A stretch of 64,000 nucleotides of DNA from Caballeronia sp. dw_276 (lineage in GTDB: Bacteria > Pseudomonadota > Gammaproteobacteria > Burkholderiales > Burkholderiaceae). Below the pieces are notes generated by a model that did not search any database, was not told where the DNA came from, and worked only from the letters and a program-made list of their open reading frames with translations. Below, in pieces: positions 53,884-62,936 of the stretch. Position numbers and translations under genes: made by a program. Location of the stretch: assembly GCF_018449635.1 (NCBI RefSeq), contig NZ_JAAVUV010000017.1, positions 49,096 to 113,095 on the forward strand, in the 5' to 3' direction. Each line of letters starts with the position of its first letter. Position 1 is the first letter of the stretch.

Positions 53884-55473
53884 ATGAGCGCCACCCCACT
53901 GCGCAGTTTCAACGACGTACGCGATGCCCTTCTTTCCAGGCGCGAAATCGCCTTCCTCGATGTACGCGAGGAAGATCCGCACGCGCAGCGTCATCCGTTG
54001 TTCGCCGCGAACCTGCCTTTGTCGAAAATCGAACTCGATGCATTGACGAAATTGCCGCGCAAGAGCGTGCCGATCGTTCTTCTCGATGACGGCGAGGGCC
54101 TCGCGCAACGCGCCGCAAAACGTTTTGAAGCGCTTGGTTATACCGATGTCGCTGTTTTCGACGGCGGCCTGAAAGGCTGGGAACGTGCGGGCGGTGAAGT
54201 GTTCCGCGACGTCAACGTGCCGAGCAAATCGTTTGGTGAATTCGTGGAAGCGAAACAGCATACGCCGGCGTTATCGGCGGAAGCGGTCGATGCGTTGCTG
54301 AAAAGCGGCGAGGACGTGGTCGTGCTCGACGCGCGCCGCTACGACGAATACCAGACGATGAACATTCCCGGCAGCATCAGCGTGCCGGGCGCCGAACTCG
54401 TGTTGCGCGCCCGCGCGCTCGCGCCCGATCCGAAGACGCGCGTGATCGTGAATTGCGCGGGGCGCACGCGCAGCATTATCGGTACGCAGTCGCTTGTGAA
54501 TGCGGGACTGCCGAATCCGGTATCGGCTTTGCGCAACGGCACGATCGGCTGGCTGCTTGCAGGGCAGACGCTCGCACACGGCAGCGCAAAACAATTCGCA
54601 ATCGATGACGGCCGCACCGACGAAGCCGCGCGTGCATCGGCCCGTTCAGTTGCGGATCGCGCGGGCGTAAAGCGCACGACGTTTGCGGACACGCAACGTT
54701 GGGCGGAAGACTCGACACGCACGACATATCGCTTCGATGTCCGCACGCCAGCCGAATACGAGCACGCTCATGCCGTGGGCTTCCAGGGTGCGCCGGGTGG
54801 TCAGCTCGTGCAGGAAACGGAGATGTTCGCGCCGGTTCGCGGCGCGCGCATCGTGCTCTTCGATGACGATGGCGTACGCGCCAATATGACGGCGTCATGG
54901 CTCGCGCAGATGAACAACGACGTCTACGTAATCGATGATTCAGCCGATGCCGCGTTGACCGAACAAGGCCCGTGGCGAGGCGCAAAAGCGCAACCGTCGC
55001 CACTCCCCGCGATCACCGCGAAGGATCTCGCAGCTTTACTCGACGATCCGTCGAGCAAGACTATCGTGCTCGACTTCACCGCGAGCGCCAATCACGTGAA
55101 GGGACATATCCCAGGCGCGTGGTGGGCCGTGCGTTCGCGTTTGCCCGAAGACCTCCCCGCATTGCCCGACGCAAAGCAATACGTTGTTACGTGCGGAACG
55201 AGCGCGCTCGCGGCGTTCGCCGGACCCGACGTCGCGGCGCTGACGGGTAAGCCCGTGTTGCTGCTCGAAGGCGGCACGGCTTCGTGGATCGCGGCCGGCT
55301 TGCCGCTCGAGAAAGGCGAGACGCATCTGGCGTCACCGCGTATCGACAGATACCGCCGTCCCTATGAAGGCACCGACGCGCCGCGCGAAGCAATGAACGC
55401 ATACCTCGAATGGGAATACGGGCTGGTCGCGCAACTGGAACGCGACGGTACGCACGGCTTTTTTGTAATCTGA
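53884..55473 (+). CDS. Four-domain rhodanese-like sulfurtransferase
   Basis: A 529-aa protein of four tandem rhodanese domains (about 5-110, 130-235, 265-370, 380-485). Domains 2 and 4 have the active-site cysteine (C191 in VNCAGRTRS; C437 in VTCGTSA). Domains 1 and 3 have aspartates there (D68 in LLDDGEG; D327/D328 in FDDDGVR), so catalytic and structural domains alternate. It should move sulfane sulfur, as in thiosulfate or persulfide handling. It is 53 bp after the first monooxygenase and is followed by an Ssu-type binding protein, so sulfur from organosulfur substrates is the likely input. No signal peptide. Confidence 0.9.
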   Translation: MSATPLRSFNDVRDALLSRREIAFLDVREEDPHAQRHPLFAANLPLSKIELDALTKLPRKSVPIVLLDDGEGLAQRAAKRFEALGYTDVAVFDGGLKGWERAGGEVFRDVNVPSKSFGEFVEAKQHTPALSAEAVDALLKSGEDVVVLDARRYDEYQTMNIPGSISVPGAELVLRARALAPDPKTRVIVNCAGRTRSIIGTQSLVNAGLPNPVSALRNGTIGWLLAGQTLAHGSAKQFAIDDGRTDEAARASARSVADRAGVKRTTFADTQRWAEDSTRTTYRFDVRTPAEYEHAHAVGFQGAPGGQLVQETEMFAPVRGARIVLFDDDGVRANMTASWLAQMNNDVYVIDDSADAALTEQGPWRGAKAQPSPLPAITAKDLAALLDDPSSKTIVLDFTASANHVKGHIPGAWWAVRSRLPEDLPALPDAKQYVVTCGTSALAAFAGPDVAALTGKPVLLLEGGTASWIAAGLPLEKGETHLASPRIDRYRRPYEGTDAPREAMNAYLEWEYGLVAQLERDGTHGFFVI

Positions 55474-55481
55474 AGCAGCGC

Positions 55482-55514
55482 GAATGACGCGCACGGGCCG
55501 CGCGCGCGTCATTC
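55482..55514 (+). terminator. Hairpin after the rhodanese gene
   Basis: GAATGACGCGC (55482-55492) and GCGCGTCATTC (55504-55514) are perfect 11-bp arms with an 11-base loop. The U-tract is poor (CAATTT), so it may only partly terminate or may protect the upstream mRNA. Confidence 0.55.
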
Positions 55515-55604
55515 CAATTTCGACGATTAGCAAAGCAGAACAATGCGTTTGTCTAATGTCACGACGGTCCGTATCGTGAATCTTTTCTCTTGCATGGATG
55601 ATTC

Positions 55605-56540
55605 ATGAAACGACGCAGTCTCCTGTCGATCGCCGCGCTGACAGTAATCACAGCGCTCTGCCCGCTTGCATCGAACGCTGAAACGGTTCTGAAAGTCGGC
55701 GACCAGCAGTTGCAAACGCGCGGCATCCTGGAAGCCTCCGGTCAGCTTAAAGACGTCCCGTACAAGATCGAGTGGTTCAATTTTCCCGCCGCGCAGCCGC
55801 TGGGCGAAGCTTTGAACGCAGGCGCAATCGATGTAGGCGGTCTCGGCGATGCCCCGTTGATCTTCGCGTACGCCGCAGGCGCGCGAGTTCGCGCGGTGGC
55901 CGCCACGCGATCGACACCCGTTGACCTGGCGATTCTCGTGCCGGACGGTTCATCGATAAAAAACGCGGCCGATCTGAAAGGCAAACGCATTGCCACCACG
56001 CGCGGTTCCATCGGTCACTATCTTGCTGTCGCTACGCTCGAACGCGCGGGCATCAAGCTCTCCGAAGTTTCGTTCCAATACATGCAACCCGCCGACGCCA
56101 AGTCGGCGCTCGAGTCAGGCAACGTCGATGCATGGTCCACGTGGGACCCGTACGTTGCACTCGGCGAATTGCGCGACAAAAACCGCAGCGTCGCGAATGG
56201 CGTGGGTTTGTCCTCCGGCCTGAGTTTCCAGGCTGCAACTGATACATCGCTTGCAACCAAGCGTGCCCAAATCGATGACTTCGTGCATCGCGTGGCGGAA
56301 GGTCAACGCTGGGCGTTGACTCATCCGGATGAGGTTGCGGCGATCCAGTCACGCGTGACGCACTTGCCGGTCGATGTCCTCAAGGTCGTGTATCAGCGGG
56401 CGCAGCTCAAACCAATAGTCATCGATAAAACGGTGATCGCAGAACAGCAGCGCACCGCCGACCTGTACGTTCGCGCGGGCGTGATCAAAACGACGCTCGA
56501 CGTCACGCCAAGCTTCGATACTCAATTCACCGCGCACTAA
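55605..56540 (+). CDS. SsuA-type aliphatic sulfonate binding protein
   Basis: A 311-aa periplasmic binding protein of the SsuA/TauA (NMT1-like) type with a Sec signal (cleavage after ASNA). Family blocks are VGDQQLQTRGILEASGQL, PAAQPLGEALNAGAIDVGGLGDAPLIFAYAAG, and STWDPYVALGEL. It probably captures sulfonates, sulfonamides or sulfonate esters. No permease or ATPase is next to it. The SsuBC-type pair on the opposite strand (62226-63802) is the most likely partner. It follows the rhodanese after a partial terminator. Confidence 0.87.
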   Translation: MKRRSLLSIAALTVITALCPLASNAETVLKVGDQQLQTRGILEASGQLKDVPYKIEWFNFPAAQPLGEALNAGAIDVGGLGDAPLIFAYAAGARVRAVAATRSTPVDLAILVPDGSSIKNAADLKGKRIATTRGSIGHYLAVATLERAGIKLSEVSFQYMQPADAKSALESGNVDAWSTWDPYVALGELRDKNRSVANGVGLSSGLSFQAATDTSLATKRAQIDDFVHRVAEGQRWALTHPDEVAAIQSRVTHLPVDVLKVVYQRAQLKPIVIDKTVIAEQQRTADLYVRAGVIKTTLDVTPSFDTQFTAH

Positions 56541-56553
56541 CGGATTTTTTCTC

Positions 56554-57756
56554 ATGACCGTACGGCATCCCGACACCGACCTTCAAGATCCAGCCGCGCT
56601 CGACGCACTCGCCGACCTTGACAGCGCCGCCGCAGATGAATGGCTCGCCGCGCTCACGCAAGCGTTCGCGGCAACGGCCGGCGCGCTCGATCGCGACGCG
56701 ATCTTTCCACATGACAATCTGGCGCGCCTTCGCAGCGCCGGGTTGCTCGCGTTGACCGTTCCGCGCGCGCTCGGCGGCCGCGAGGCCACGTTGCCGCAGG
56801 TTCGCAAAGTCATTCATGCGGTCGCGCGTGGTGAACCATCGACGGCGCTGATCCTTGTCATGCAATCGCTTTACCATCTGCGTTTGCAAGCCAATCCCAA
56901 CTGGCCGCAAGCGTTGAAGGAACAGGTCGCGCGCGACGCGGTGGAAAACGGCGCGCTCATCAACTCGTTGCGCGTCGAACCGGAACTCGGTTCGCCATCG
57001 CGCGGCGGTCTGCCCGGTACGATAGGACGCCTGACCGATTCCGACGATGCATGGATTCTCAACGGCAGCAAGATCTATTCAACCGGCAGTCCCGGCCTGA
57101 CGTGGTTCGCCGTCTGGGGTCGAACGGACGAAGCCGCGCCGCGCGTCGGCACGTTCCTCGTGCATCGCGATACGCCGGGCATCCGCTTCGGCGAACCATG
57201 GAATCACCTCGGCATGCGGGCAACCGGCAGCCATGAAGTGATCTTCGAGAACGTGCGCGTCCCCGCTGCGCATGCTGTCGATCTGAATCATCCCGAAGCG
57301 AATGTCGCCGGCATGGACCCGCTCACCACGTTGTGGATGAACGTATTGCTGTCATCCATTTATGATGCCGTCGCCCGTTCCGCGCGCGACTGGTTTGCGC
57401 ATTGGGCCGCGGATCGCAAACCTGCGAACCTTGGCGCGCCCTTGTCGAGTCTTGGCAGTTTCCAGCAGACACTGGGACGTATAGATGCATTGCTGCTGAA
57501 CAACCGCGTGTTGCTGGATGCCGGCGCATACGGTCGCATACCGCTGGATGAAGCGCCGGCTATCAAGTTTCTCGTTACGCAGAATGCCATCAACGCGGTC
57601 GAGATTGCCGTGGAAGCAAGCGGCAATCCGGGCTTGAGCCGCAATAACGCGCTTGAACGGCATCACCGCGACGTGCTGTGCTCGCGGATCCATACGCCAC
57701 AAAACGATGCACTGCTGGGCGCCCTCGGCCGTGCCGCATTCGCCACGCTTCAATAA
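56554..57756 (+). CDS. Acyl-CoA dehydrogenase-like monooxygenase (SfnB/DszC type)
   Basis: A 400-aa flavoprotein of the acyl-CoA dehydrogenase superfamily. It starts 13 bp after the binding protein. Features are ALGGREATLPQVRKV, SRGGLPGTIGRL, and HLGMRATGSHEVIFENV. Given the neighbours, it is more likely a reduced-flavin oxygenase or sulfur-specific member (SfnB/DszC-like) than a fatty-acid enzyme; no CoA-related genes are near. The substrate may be a sulfone or thioether. The assignment to oxygenase is inference; the family assignment is firm. Confidence 0.82.
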   Translation: MTVRHPDTDLQDPAALDALADLDSAAADEWLAALTQAFAATAGALDRDAIFPHDNLARLRSAGLLALTVPRALGGREATLPQVRKVIHAVARGEPSTALILVMQSLYHLRLQANPNWPQALKEQVARDAVENGALINSLRVEPELGSPSRGGLPGTIGRLTDSDDAWILNGSKIYSTGSPGLTWFAVWGRTDEAAPRVGTFLVHRDTPGIRFGEPWNHLGMRATGSHEVIFENVRVPAAHAVDLNHPEANVAGMDPLTTLWMNVLLSSIYDAVARSARDWFAHWAADRKPANLGAPLSSLGSFQQTLGRIDALLLNNRVLLDAGAYGRIPLDEAPAIKFLVTQNAINAVEIAVEASGNPGLSRNNALERHHRDVLCSRIHTPQNDALLGALGRAAFATLQ

Positions 57757-57776
57757 TCTCTTCAAGGGAACACATC

Positions 57777-58895
57777 ATGAGCGTTGAATTCATCGGCTAT
57801 GTCAGCCATCAGGAATCGAGCGAAATCCACTTGCCGCAAGGTCCCGCAGTCAATCCGCCGTACATCGCGGCCGTTGCGCAAGCGCATGAATACGGTGGTT
57901 TCGATCGCGTGCTGATCGCGCATTCCAGTGCGTCGCCGGATGGGTTCCAGATTGCGTCGTTCGTCGCACAGCAGACAAAGCGCCTGGGGATTCTGCTCGC
58001 ACATCGACCGGGTTTTGTTGCACCGACACTCGCCGCCCGCCAGCTTGCAACGCTGGATCATTTCAGCGCGGGACGCACGGCGGTCCACATCATTTCGGGC
58101 GGCGACAATACGGAACAACAACGCGATGGCGACTTCCTCGAACACGACGATCGGTACAAACGTACCGATGAATACCTCGACGTCGTCAAACAATCGTGGA
58201 CAAGCGAAAAACCGTTCGATCACGATGGCGAGTTCTACAAAGTACGTGGACATCGGTCGTTGATCCGCCCGGTGCAGAAGCCGCATTTGCCGGTGTATTT
58301 CGGCGGCTCGTCGGATGCGGCGATCCAGGTTGCAGGCAAGCATGCCGATGTCTTCGCGCTCTGGGGCGAGTCACTTGCGCAAGTCGCGGAAACGATCGAA
58401 CGCGTGCGTGCAGCGGCCCGGCCTTACGGACGCGAACACGCAATCCGGTTCAGCCTTTCATTGCGGCCGATCATTGCTGCCACAGAAGACGCTGCGTGGG
58501 CCCGGGCTGAATCAATCCTGGAACGTGCGAAGCAAGTGGTGACGAGCAACCCGAACTTCACGCGCCGTCCGAGCGACCCGAAGAACGTGGGCTCGCAACG
58601 TCTGCTCGCAGAGGCGGCGAAAGGCACCGTTGTCGATAAACGTCTGTGGACGGGAATCGCCGCGCTGACGAAGGCGGCCGGCAACTCGACATCTCTGGTC
58701 GGGACGCCCGAACAGGTGACTGAAGCGTTGATCGAGTATTACCGTCTCGGCATCTCGACGTTCCTGATTCGCGGCTTCGATCCGCTTGAAGACGCGCTCG
58801 CTTATGGACGCGACCTGCTGCCGCTCGTGCACGCGGCCGTAGCGAAGGAAGATAGCAAGAGCGAGGCAAAGGAACTCGAACCGGCTCAGGCCTGA
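57777..58895 (+). CDS. LLM-class flavin-dependent monooxygenase (SsuD-like), copy 2
   Basis: A 372-aa paralogue of the protein at 52754, with the same MSVEFIG start, LAHRPGFVAPTLAARQLATLD and ISGG-TEQ-RDGDFL blocks, but a different N-terminal third and tail. It is the last gene of the plus-strand operon. The two paralogues may act on different sulfonates, or one may handle the product of the acyl-CoA dehydrogenase-like enzyme. Its last ten bases overlap the end of the BisC-type gene on the opposite strand. The ATG at 57777 has AAGGGAA upstream. Confidence 0.9.
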   Translation: MSVEFIGYVSHQESSEIHLPQGPAVNPPYIAAVAQAHEYGGFDRVLIAHSSASPDGFQIASFVAQQTKRLGILLAHRPGFVAPTLAARQLATLDHFSAGRTAVHIISGGDNTEQQRDGDFLEHDDRYKRTDEYLDVVKQSWTSEKPFDHDGEFYKVRGHRSLIRPVQKPHLPVYFGGSSDAAIQVAGKHADVFALWGESLAQVAETIERVRAAARPYGREHAIRFSLSLRPIIAATEDAAWARAESILERAKQVVTSNPNFTRRPSDPKNVGSQRLLAEAAKGTVVDKRLWTGIAALTKAAGNSTSLVGTPEQVTEALIEYYRLGISTFLIRGFDPLEDALAYGRDLLPLVHAAVAKEDSKSEAKELEPAQA

Positions 58896-61153
58896 ACGAA
58901 CTCCGGCAACGTGAAAGCGGTGAGATCGGGCAAGGGTCCGTGCCACCGCTCGACGCTTACCAAACAGGTTTGCGCCGAGCACCCTTGCGATAATTTCGAC
59001 GCCGGCCGGTCCGCGGTCAACACATTCGGATTGCCATGTTTTTCGATGTCATCGCCGGGATCGAACCATGCACCTGTCGATAACTTCACTACGCCGGGCA
59101 TGACGGTCGCGGTGACGCGAGCGATCGCAATGCACGCGCCACGGGCGTTGAAAACCCGCACGGGATCGTGATCATTCAATCCAAGCCGGACCGCATCCGA
59201 TGGATGGATGCTCAGCGGTTCACGTCCATGAGGCCGCGCTGCGCGGCTCAACGTGGAATGATCGAGCTGGCTGTGAAGCTTCGTGGCGGGCTGGTCGGAC
59301 AGCAGATGCAGTTCCTCGCCTGAAGACTTCGAACCCGTCCATTCCGCCGGTTCGAACCAGCACGGATATCCCGGACAATCTTCGTAGCCAAAACTCGCCA
59401 TGCGCTCCGAGAAGATCTCGATTTTCCCCGATGGCGTCGGCAATGGATGCGCTTCGGGCGACTCGCGAAAACGCCGGAGAAAACTCGGTGGCGCCTCGCG
59501 GCCTGCGAAATCCAGCAGCCCCTGCTGCCAGAAAGTATCGAAGGAAGGCAACGCTATGCCCGCCTTCGCGGCACGCGGGCGCGCTTCATCGTAGAGTTTT
59601 TTGAGCCATGCGTTCGTGTCGCGATCCTCCGAGAATACGGACGACACACCCAGCCGTTGCGCGAGCGCGTTGAAGATATCGAAGTCATCGCGCGCTTCGC
59701 CAACCGGTTCGATCACACGACGCATAGCGACCATATGCGCCTCGCGCGATGAAAAACCGATGTCATCGCGCTCGAGCGTGGTGGTCGCCGGCAACACGAT
59801 GTCAGCCATTTTCGCGTGCGCGTTCCAGAACTGTTCATGCGCAATGATGGTTTCGGGCCGCTGCCACGCGTGTACCAGACGGTTCAAATCCTGATGATGA
59901 TGAAACGGATTGCCACCCGCCCAATACACGAGTTTGATCGATGGATATTGATGGCGCGCGCCGTTGTAGTCGAAAGCAGCGCCCGGTTCAAGCAACATGT
60001 CTGCAATCCGCGCAACAGGAATGAATGCGCCTACCGCATTGCGCCCTTGAGGCAGCGTCGGTCCTTCGAAACGTGCGCCACGATACCCGATTGAATTGGT
60101 CGCGCCATAGCCAAGACCGAAACCGCCGCCGGGCAAGCCTATTTGCCCGAGCATCGCGGCCAGTGCGATCACGCACCAGAAAGGCTGCTCGCCATGATGC
60201 GAGCGTTGCAGCGACCACGTTGCGGTGAGCAAGGTCCGCTCAGAGCCGATCTCCTTCGACAACGCCCGGATGCGCTCCGCCGATGCCCCCGTGATCCGCG
60301 CCGCCCACGAAGCGTCCTTGGGCGTGCCGTCGATACGACCAAGCACGTAGGCTTCGAACTTCTCATAGCCGACACAATGCGTTCGCAGGAACGCGCGGTC
60401 TTGACGTCGATCGACGATCACGCCGTGCGCGAGCGCGAGCATCATGGCGGTATCGGTATTGGGACGAATGGGCAGCCACTCCACGTTGCCGCCCTGCTCC
60501 ACATCCTCGCTGCACGGGCCGATATTGATCACGCGTACGCCGCGATTGCCAAGCTGTTCCATCCCGCCGCGCAACCGGTGCCGCCCCGCGCCGCCCGGAT
60601 CGATCTGCGCGCTTTTGTGCGGCATGCCGCCGAAGCTCACGACAAGACGCGTGTGTTCGGCGAGCGTGTCCCAGTCGTCGCTAGCGGCGAGGACGGTGTC
60701 CATCGGGGCCACGATGTGCGGCAAGAGCACACGTCCCGCACCAAGGCTATAACTGTCCACGCTGCGCACATAACCGCCGAGCGTGTTCAGGAACCGGTGC
60801 AATTGCCCGACGGAATGATGAAATCGGCCGGCGCTGGCCCAGCCATATGAACCACCGAAGATGGCTTCGTTGCCGTGGGTATCGCGTACGCGCTGGAGCT
60901 CGTTTGCAACCAGGTCGAGCGCTTCGTCCCACTCGACTTGGACGAACGGTTCCTTGCCGCGCGCCCGGGTTCGCTTTCCTTCGAGCCATCCCAGCCGAAC
61001 AGCGGGACGCTTGACGCGTAAATCGCTGCGCGTAGCGTCGAGCATATGCAAACCGATCGGCGACGGATCGCGATCCTCGCGCCAAGGGCGCAGCGAGGGT
61101 CCAGTTTCGTGAACCTCGTATATGCCCCAATGCGATGCCGTGTACCGCGTCAT
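58886..61153 (-). CDS. BisC-type molybdopterin S/N-oxide reductase
   Basis: A 755-aa molybdenum enzyme of the DMSO reductase family, biotin/methionine-sulfoxide reductase branch. The molybdenum serine ligand is in SVDSYSLGAGRVLLPHI (about residue 138). It lacks the N-terminal [4Fe-4S] cysteines, as this branch does, and has no signal peptide, so it is cytoplasmic. It likely reduces a sulfoxide or an N-oxide. The ATG at 61153 shares a base with the TGA of the upstream binding protein (TGATG). It ends the minus-strand Ssu-like operon, and its presence alongside oxidative monooxygenases is unusual. Confidence 0.87.
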   Translation of the reverse strand: MTRYTASHWGIYEVHETGPSLRPWREDRDPSPIGLHMLDATRSDLRVKRPAVRLGWLEGKRTRARGKEPFVQVEWDEALDLVANELQRVRDTHGNEAIFGGSYGWASAGRFHHSVGQLHRFLNTLGGYVRSVDSYSLGAGRVLLPHIVAPMDTVLAASDDWDTLAEHTRLVVSFGGMPHKSAQIDPGGAGRHRLRGGMEQLGNRGVRVINIGPCSEDVEQGGNVEWLPIRPNTDTAMMLALAHGVIVDRRQDRAFLRTHCVGYEKFEAYVLGRIDGTPKDASWAARITGASAERIRALSKEIGSERTLLTATWSLQRSHHGEQPFWCVIALAAMLGQIGLPGGGFGLGYGATNSIGYRGARFEGPTLPQGRNAVGAFIPVARIADMLLEPGAAFDYNGARHQYPSIKLVYWAGGNPFHHHQDLNRLVHAWQRPETIIAHEQFWNAHAKMADIVLPATTTLERDDIGFSSREAHMVAMRRVIEPVGEARDDFDIFNALAQRLGVSSVFSEDRDTNAWLKKLYDEARPRAAKAGIALPSFDTFWQQGLLDFAGREAPPSFLRRFRESPEAHPLPTPSGKIEIFSERMASFGYEDCPGYPCWFEPAEWTGSKSSGEELHLLSDQPATKLHSQLDHSTLSRAARPHGREPLSIHPSDAVRLGLNDHDPVRVFNARGACIAIARVTATVMPGVVKLSTGAWFDPGDDIEKHGNPNVLTADRPASKLSQGCSAQTCLVSVERWHGPLPDLTAFTLPEFVQA

Positions 61154-62139
61154 CAAACCTTCGCGAGATAGTCCGAAACGTTGATCTTCTGCGGCAGGAC
61201 GCTGCGTGCCGCGAGCCAGTCCGCCGCCTTCTGCAGCTCACCAACGAAGGCTTTATCGGCGACACCGTGCATGTTGAACTTGCGCTGCATGCTCGCAAGC
61301 GTGTTGCGAACCTCGTCGCTGTAGTGACCTTGTTGCTGCGCGATGGTCTCGGCTTCCTGCGAATTGTCCGATGCCCATTTTGCCTCCTGCTGATACGCCG
61401 CATTTACCGCTTTGACGATATCGGCGTTGTCTTCGGAGAACTTGCGCGTAGTCACGTACGAATTGAAATCGATCTGGAAATCAAGATCGCGCCCTTCTAA
61501 AAAGATGTTGTGGCCTTTGTAATTCGCACGCGCGATATCGACGCCAGGGCTCCACATCGACCATGCATCGATCTTGCCTTGCGAGAAGGCCGGCGCCGCA
61601 TCCGGCGGATTCAGGTACACCATCTTCACGGCATCGCGTGGCACTTTGTGTTTTTCGAGCGCAGCAACAAGCAGGAACTCGCCGAGGCCCGACCGGTTAA
61701 CTGCGACCGTCTTGCCAACCAGATCCTCGATCTTGTCGATGCCCGATCCATCCTTCGCGATGATCGCCGTGCTGCGCGGATCGACCACGCAAAATTGCGT
61801 GAACACGAGTGGCGAACCTGCGATCATGGCTGCGAGCGCAGGCGTCGTGCTGCCGCCGAAACTGAAGTCGGCGCTGCCGCCGGTGACAGCCGCAAGCGAT
61901 GGCGCGTGGTTCGGAAACGGTCCGATCCATTGCACCTTGATATTGTCTTTCGCCAGTGACTTTTCAAATTCGCCACGGACCTTGGCGAGCATCGGCAAGC
62001 CGCCGAGCCCCCAGCCGAGGCGAACGGTATCAGTCTTGCGGCTGCCACACGCAGCAAGTCCTGTGGCTAACGCCGATGCAGCAACAGTGCTTTGAAGAAA
62101 ACGGCGGCGAGACCACAGGGACGTGCTTGCGATTGACAT
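61153..62139 (-). CDS. Sulfonate-type binding protein, Tat lipoprotein
   Basis: A 328-aa SsuA-like substrate-binding protein. The leader combines a twin-arginine motif (SRRRFLQST) with a lipobox (LAAC), so it is a Tat-exported lipoprotein. Mature blocks are VRLGWGLGGLPMLAKVRGEFEKSL, GGSADFSFGGSTTPALAAMIAGS, and KIDAWSMWSPGVDIAR. It follows the ATPase gene by 86 bp and is translationally coupled to the BisC-type gene. Its likely ligands are organic sulfur compounds. It differs clearly from the Sec-exported binding protein at 55605. Confidence 0.88.
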   Translation of the reverse strand: MSIASTSLWSRRRFLQSTVAASALATGLAACGSRKTDTVRLGWGLGGLPMLAKVRGEFEKSLAKDNIKVQWIGPFPNHAPSLAAVTGGSADFSFGGSTTPALAAMIAGSPLVFTQFCVVDPRSTAIIAKDGSGIDKIEDLVGKTVAVNRSGLGEFLLVAALEKHKVPRDAVKMVYLNPPDAAPAFSQGKIDAWSMWSPGVDIARANYKGHNIFLEGRDLDFQIDFNSYVTTRKFSEDNADIVKAVNAAYQQEAKWASDNSQEAETIAQQQGHYSDEVRNTLASMQRKFNMHGVADKAFVGELQKAADWLAARSVLPQKINVSDYLAKV

Positions 62140-62225
62140 GGCGTTTGGTTAAGAACAGGTGAGCGGGATCGCGCCCGTCGTTCAGACGGGTGCGCGGAAA
62201 CATGAAAATTAGTTAGGTAATCTGA

Positions 62226-62936
62226 TTAGTGCGCGGCGGTATCGGCGTCCACACCGAGTTGCGTGAGCAGCGTGTCGCGCAAAGCCGGCTTTGTCTGCTC
62301 CGTCACCTGATACTCAGCAGCGATCACGCCGTTGCGCATGATCAGCGCGCGGTCGGCGAGCGCAATGGCTTCATCCACGTCATGCGTCACGAGCAGTACG
62401 CCCGGTTGATGACGCTCGATCAGATGCTTCACCAGCCGCTGCATCTTGATTCGCGTGAGCGCGTCGAGCGCGGCAAAGGGTTCATCGAGCAATAACAACT
62501 GAGGTTCCTGCACGAGCGCACGCGCGAGCGCCACGCGCTGCGCCTGGCCGCCGGACAAATTGCGCGGCCAGTCTTCGAGACGTTCACCGAGACCCACTTC
62601 TTCCAGCGCCGCTTGCGCCGCCGCACGGCTTTGCGGACCGGGAGGAAGACCCAACGCAACGTTTTGCTCGAGCGTTTCCCACGGCAAAAGACGCGGCTCC
62701 TGGAACACGATGGCAGGCAGACGCGGTCCGTCGATAGAGCCGCCATCCATAGGATCGAGACCCGACAGCGCACGCAACAACGTGGTCTTGCCGCAGCCGC
62801 TTTCGCCGAGCAGCGCGACGAATTCGCCGCGTTCGATCCGCAGGTTCAGGCTGTCGATGACGACACGCTTGCCGTACACGCGCCGCAAGTTGCGAACGAC
62901 AACAGCGGCGTCCGGTGACTTCGACAATGAATTCAT
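62226..62936 (-). CDS. SsuB-type ABC transporter ATPase
   Basis: A 236-aa ABC ATPase of the sulfonate/nitrate/taurine uptake group. Walker A is GESGCGKTT, the Q-loop VFQEPRLLPWETLEQNV, the signature LSGGQAQRVALARAL, and Walker B LLLLDEPFAALD. The ATG at 62936 overlaps the TGA of the permease gene as ATGA, the usual coupling. It energises uptake for the binding protein downstream and possibly also for the one encoded at 55605. Confidence 0.93.
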   Translation of the reverse strand: MNSLSKSPDAAVVVRNLRRVYGKRVVIDSLNLRIERGEFVALLGESGCGKTTLLRALSGLDPMDGGSIDGPRLPAIVFQEPRLLPWETLEQNVALGLPPGPQSRAAAQAALEEVGLGERLEDWPRNLSGGQAQRVALARALVQEPQLLLLDEPFAALDALTRIKMQRLVKHLIERHQPGVLLVTHDVDEAIALADRALIMRNGVIAAEYQVTEQTKPALRDTLLTQLGVDADTAAH

